64,000 bases of DNA, taken from positions 1,054,001-1,118,000 of the forward strand of contig NZ_CP197418.1 of assembly GCF_052161655.1 (NCBI RefSeq), in the 5' to 3' direction. Origin of the DNA: Novipirellula sp052161655 (GTDB lineage Bacteria; Planctomycetota; Planctomycetia; Pirellulales; Pirellulaceae). Below the pieces are notes generated by a model. It was not told the origin of the DNA and did not search any database. It saw only the letters and a program-made list of their open reading frames with translations. A program made the translations under genes and the position numbers. This document shows positions 62,221 to 64,000 of the stretch, one piece after another (positions within the stretch are counted from its first letter, which is position 1; every line of letters begins with the position of its first letter).

Positions 62221-64000
62221 ATGTCCAATAGTTCTTCGCGACCACGATGTCATGCAATGCCTCAGGCTGGCCGCGGCCTGTGGACAGGATTTGTTACCAA
62301 AGTCTGTTTTCTTGCTTGCACATTTTTTACTGCGGCGATGCCGGTATCGGCTGCGGAACCGATCGAAAGTTTTCTGCAAAAGCACTGCATTCGCTGCCAC
62401 GGTCCTGAACAAGAAGAAGGAGACATTCGCTTCGATCGTTTGTCACGCGACTTCAAGTCGGGCCTTGATACGCACCACTGGGCCGAGGCGATCGACAAAG
62501 TCAACAGCGGCGAAATGCCTCCGCAGGACGAACCGCAGCCGACTGAGGACGAGCTCTCGGCGTTTGTCTTGCATCTCGACTCGCGACTGAAACAAGGCCG
62601 GGCGACTCGCATGGCAGCTCGTCCCGCGATGGCCCATTACCGACTTAGCCGTCGCGAGTACCAGAACACCGTCTACGACCTATTGGGCGTGCGATACGAT
62701 CCGGCGAAACCGGGAGAGTTGAACGAGGATACGCTGTGGCAAGGGTATGAACGTATCGGCTCGCAGCTGTCGCTTTCGCCGTCCCATGTGGACCGTTACT
62801 ACGGGGCCGCAGCGATCGTGCTCGACCGCGCCTTCCTGCAGGCCGCCAGCGAGCCTCGCAAGGTCCGTAAGACGGCGGCCGAATTGCGGTACGGTGGCGG
62901 CAAGCAACAGCAAGAGTCGCTGGACCTGTTTGGCATCAAGCGGCCGCTGCGTTACCTGCTGTTCCCCGGTCGTGTTCAGCCCGCACTGTCCGCAAACTGG
63001 CTCGGACACACCGGACCGGAACACAGCGGGTTGTACAAACTGCGTCTGCAGGCCAGCGGAATTCGTCCCCCCGGCGGTCAACCGGCTCATCTGAGTGTCG
63101 GCAATCAAACCAGTGAAGAGACCGTGGACGGCTTGATCGAATTCGACATCACCGCGCCGGAAGACAGCCCGCAGGTTTATGAGTTCGAAGTGTTTTTGGA
63201 GATGCCCACCCAGTTGCATTTTTGTGTGGTCGCCACGGACGTGATCGATCGCAGGGGCGGTGCCGCGTTTCGCAACGCCTTGGTCAGTCGAGACGGGTAC
63301 CTGTTCACGCACAGCAGCGAGACCCGGTTGCTGAACCCCAACGCCCCGCAGATGTTTGACGACCAAGGCAACGGGATCTTTTCCACCGTGCTGCTCGATT
63401 GGGTCGAATGGGAAGGGCCGCTGGTCACCGAAGCGGAAAAATCGCGGCGTGAGCGCGTGATACCTCCGGACGATGCGGCGCCCGCGTCAGTCGCGGAATA
63501 CCTGCAGCGGTTTGCTGAGCGGGCCTGGCGGCGAGCGGTGCAGCCGGAGGAACTGGACAACTACATGCAGTCTTACAGGAGTGAACGTCAGGCCGGCGAA
63601 TCGATGATCGACGCCTATCGGATCGCCCTGCAAGGTGTGCTGACCTCGCGAAACTTCATCTATCTTGTCGAAGGCGATCCGCTGCCACGGCCCCGGCTGA
63701 ACGACTGGGAACTCGCCTCGCGGCTGTCGTATTTTCTCTGGAGCTCGATGCCCGACCAAGACCTGTTCACCGCCGCCGAAAGCGGAAAGCTGAGCGGTGA
63801 GGTGCTGATCGCAGAGGTGGACCGGATGCTGTCGGACGGACGTATCAACCGCTTTATCGATGACTTCTCGCGGCAGTGGCTGCAGCTGCATCGCGTGGGG
63901 ATGTTCCCGCCGGACAAAAAACTGTATCCCAAATACGACGACTGGCTCGAAGCCAGCATGCGGGCCGAGCCGATGGAGTATTTCCGTGAGATGCTGGTGA
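62221..64000 (+). CDS. DUF1587/DUF1592-type planctomycete cytochrome protein, 3' end beyond window
   Basis: The ATG at 62221 follows GAGAGGA by 3-4 nt; the frame is open to the window edge (593 codons). The signal peptide (about 20-45) is followed by the haem site CIRCH (56-60) with PPQDEPQPT typical of the PSD1 domain. DUF1587 reads YRLSRREYQNTVYDLLG, a carbohydrate-binding-like module follows, then DUF1592 (LASRLSYFLWSSMPDQDLFT, near 63715-63770). It is the same family as the 908-aa protein at 41551 but with no repeat insertions in the visible part, which makes it a good reference for what that gene looks like without them. Confidence 0.9.
   Translation, partial: MSNSSSRPRCHAMPQAGRGLWTGFVTKVCFLACTFFTAAMPVSAAEPIESFLQKHCIRCHGPEQEEGDIRFDRLSRDFKSGLDTHHWAEAIDKVNSGEMPPQDEPQPTEDELSAFVLHLDSRLKQGRATRMAARPAMAHYRLSRREYQNTVYDLLGVRYDPAKPGELNEDTLWQGYERIGSQLSLSPSHVDRYYGAAAIVLDRAFLQAASEPRKVRKTAAELRYGGGKQQQESLDLFGIKRPLRYLLFPGRVQPALSANWLGHTGPEHSGLYKLRLQASGIRPPGGQPAHLSVGNQTSEETVDGLIEFDITAPEDSPQVYEFEVFLEMPTQLHFCVVATDVIDRRGGAAFRNALVSRDGYLFTHSSETRLLNPNAPQMFDDQGNGIFSTVLLDWVEWEGPLVTEAEKSRRERVIPPDDAAPASVAEYLQRFAERAWRRAVQPEELDNYMQSYRSERQAGESMIDAYRIALQGVLTSRNFIYLVEGDPLPRPRLNDWELASRLSYFLWSSMPDQDLFTAAESGKLSGEVLIAEVDRMLSDGRINRFIDDFSRQWLQLHRVGMFPPDKKLYPKYDDWLEASMRAEPMEYFREMLV

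Overview
The window is from a marine planctomycete, most likely the Pirellulaceae (Rhodopirellula-like). This is inferred from protein families: many secreted sulfatases, DUF1552/DUF1592 (planctomycete cytochrome) pairs, an ECF sigma factor coupled to a FecR-like protein, a DUF3686 ATPase, DUF1080 and ThuA secreted proteins, and a MoxR/DUF58/VWA operon. No rRNA, tRNA or CRISPR array was seen.

Layout. 0-16.6 kb is housekeeping: a 5'-cut DUF3686 AAA ATPase, an oxidoreductase-ispD-tyrS operon, a UvrD/Rep-type helicase, gap, a methyltransferase, a site-2-protease-like M50 protein with CBS domains, an RbsD/FucU protein, a PQQ-propeller protein and a FetB-like permease. 16.8-47.2 kb is a minus-strand polysaccharide-degradation locus. 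In transcription order it holds an ECF sigma factor, a FecR/DNRLRE protein, a secreted sandwich protein, DUF1592, a transposase, DUF1552, and then five intact sulfatases mixed with two five-bladed-propeller glycosidases, a 953-aa propeller protein, a beta-helix protein, a Gfo/Idh/MocA oxidoreductase, ThuA, a sugar isomerase/epimerase and DUF1080. At least four broken sulfatase copies lie between them. The content suggests a sulfated galactan such as carrageenan as substrate, but that is inference. 47.5-49.3 kb is a small AT-richer accessory patch with two unrecognised genes. 49.6-61.7 kb reads rightward: a double-thioredoxin protein, then a MoxR-DUF58-BatD-like-VWA-VWA-TM protein-1384 aa membrane protein operon with overlapping genes. 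A DUF1592-type cytochrome gene runs off the right edge.

The most unusual signal is a system of palindromic repeats. At least eight REP-like families (called A-H here) are scattered through the window. A REP-associated tyrosine transposase (RAYT, 40966-41499) lies between inverted family-A copies and next to a 139-bp tandem array of them. Family-A elements also sit in frame inside the coding sequence of the DUF1592 gene, twice. Other families lie in frame at the N-termini of a BatD-like gene and of the 1384-aa gene. In several genes the stop codon is formed by the terminal TGAG or TAG of a repeat. The pattern resembles the protein-inserted palindromic elements of Rickettsia, here with a candidate mobilising enzyme in the same locus.
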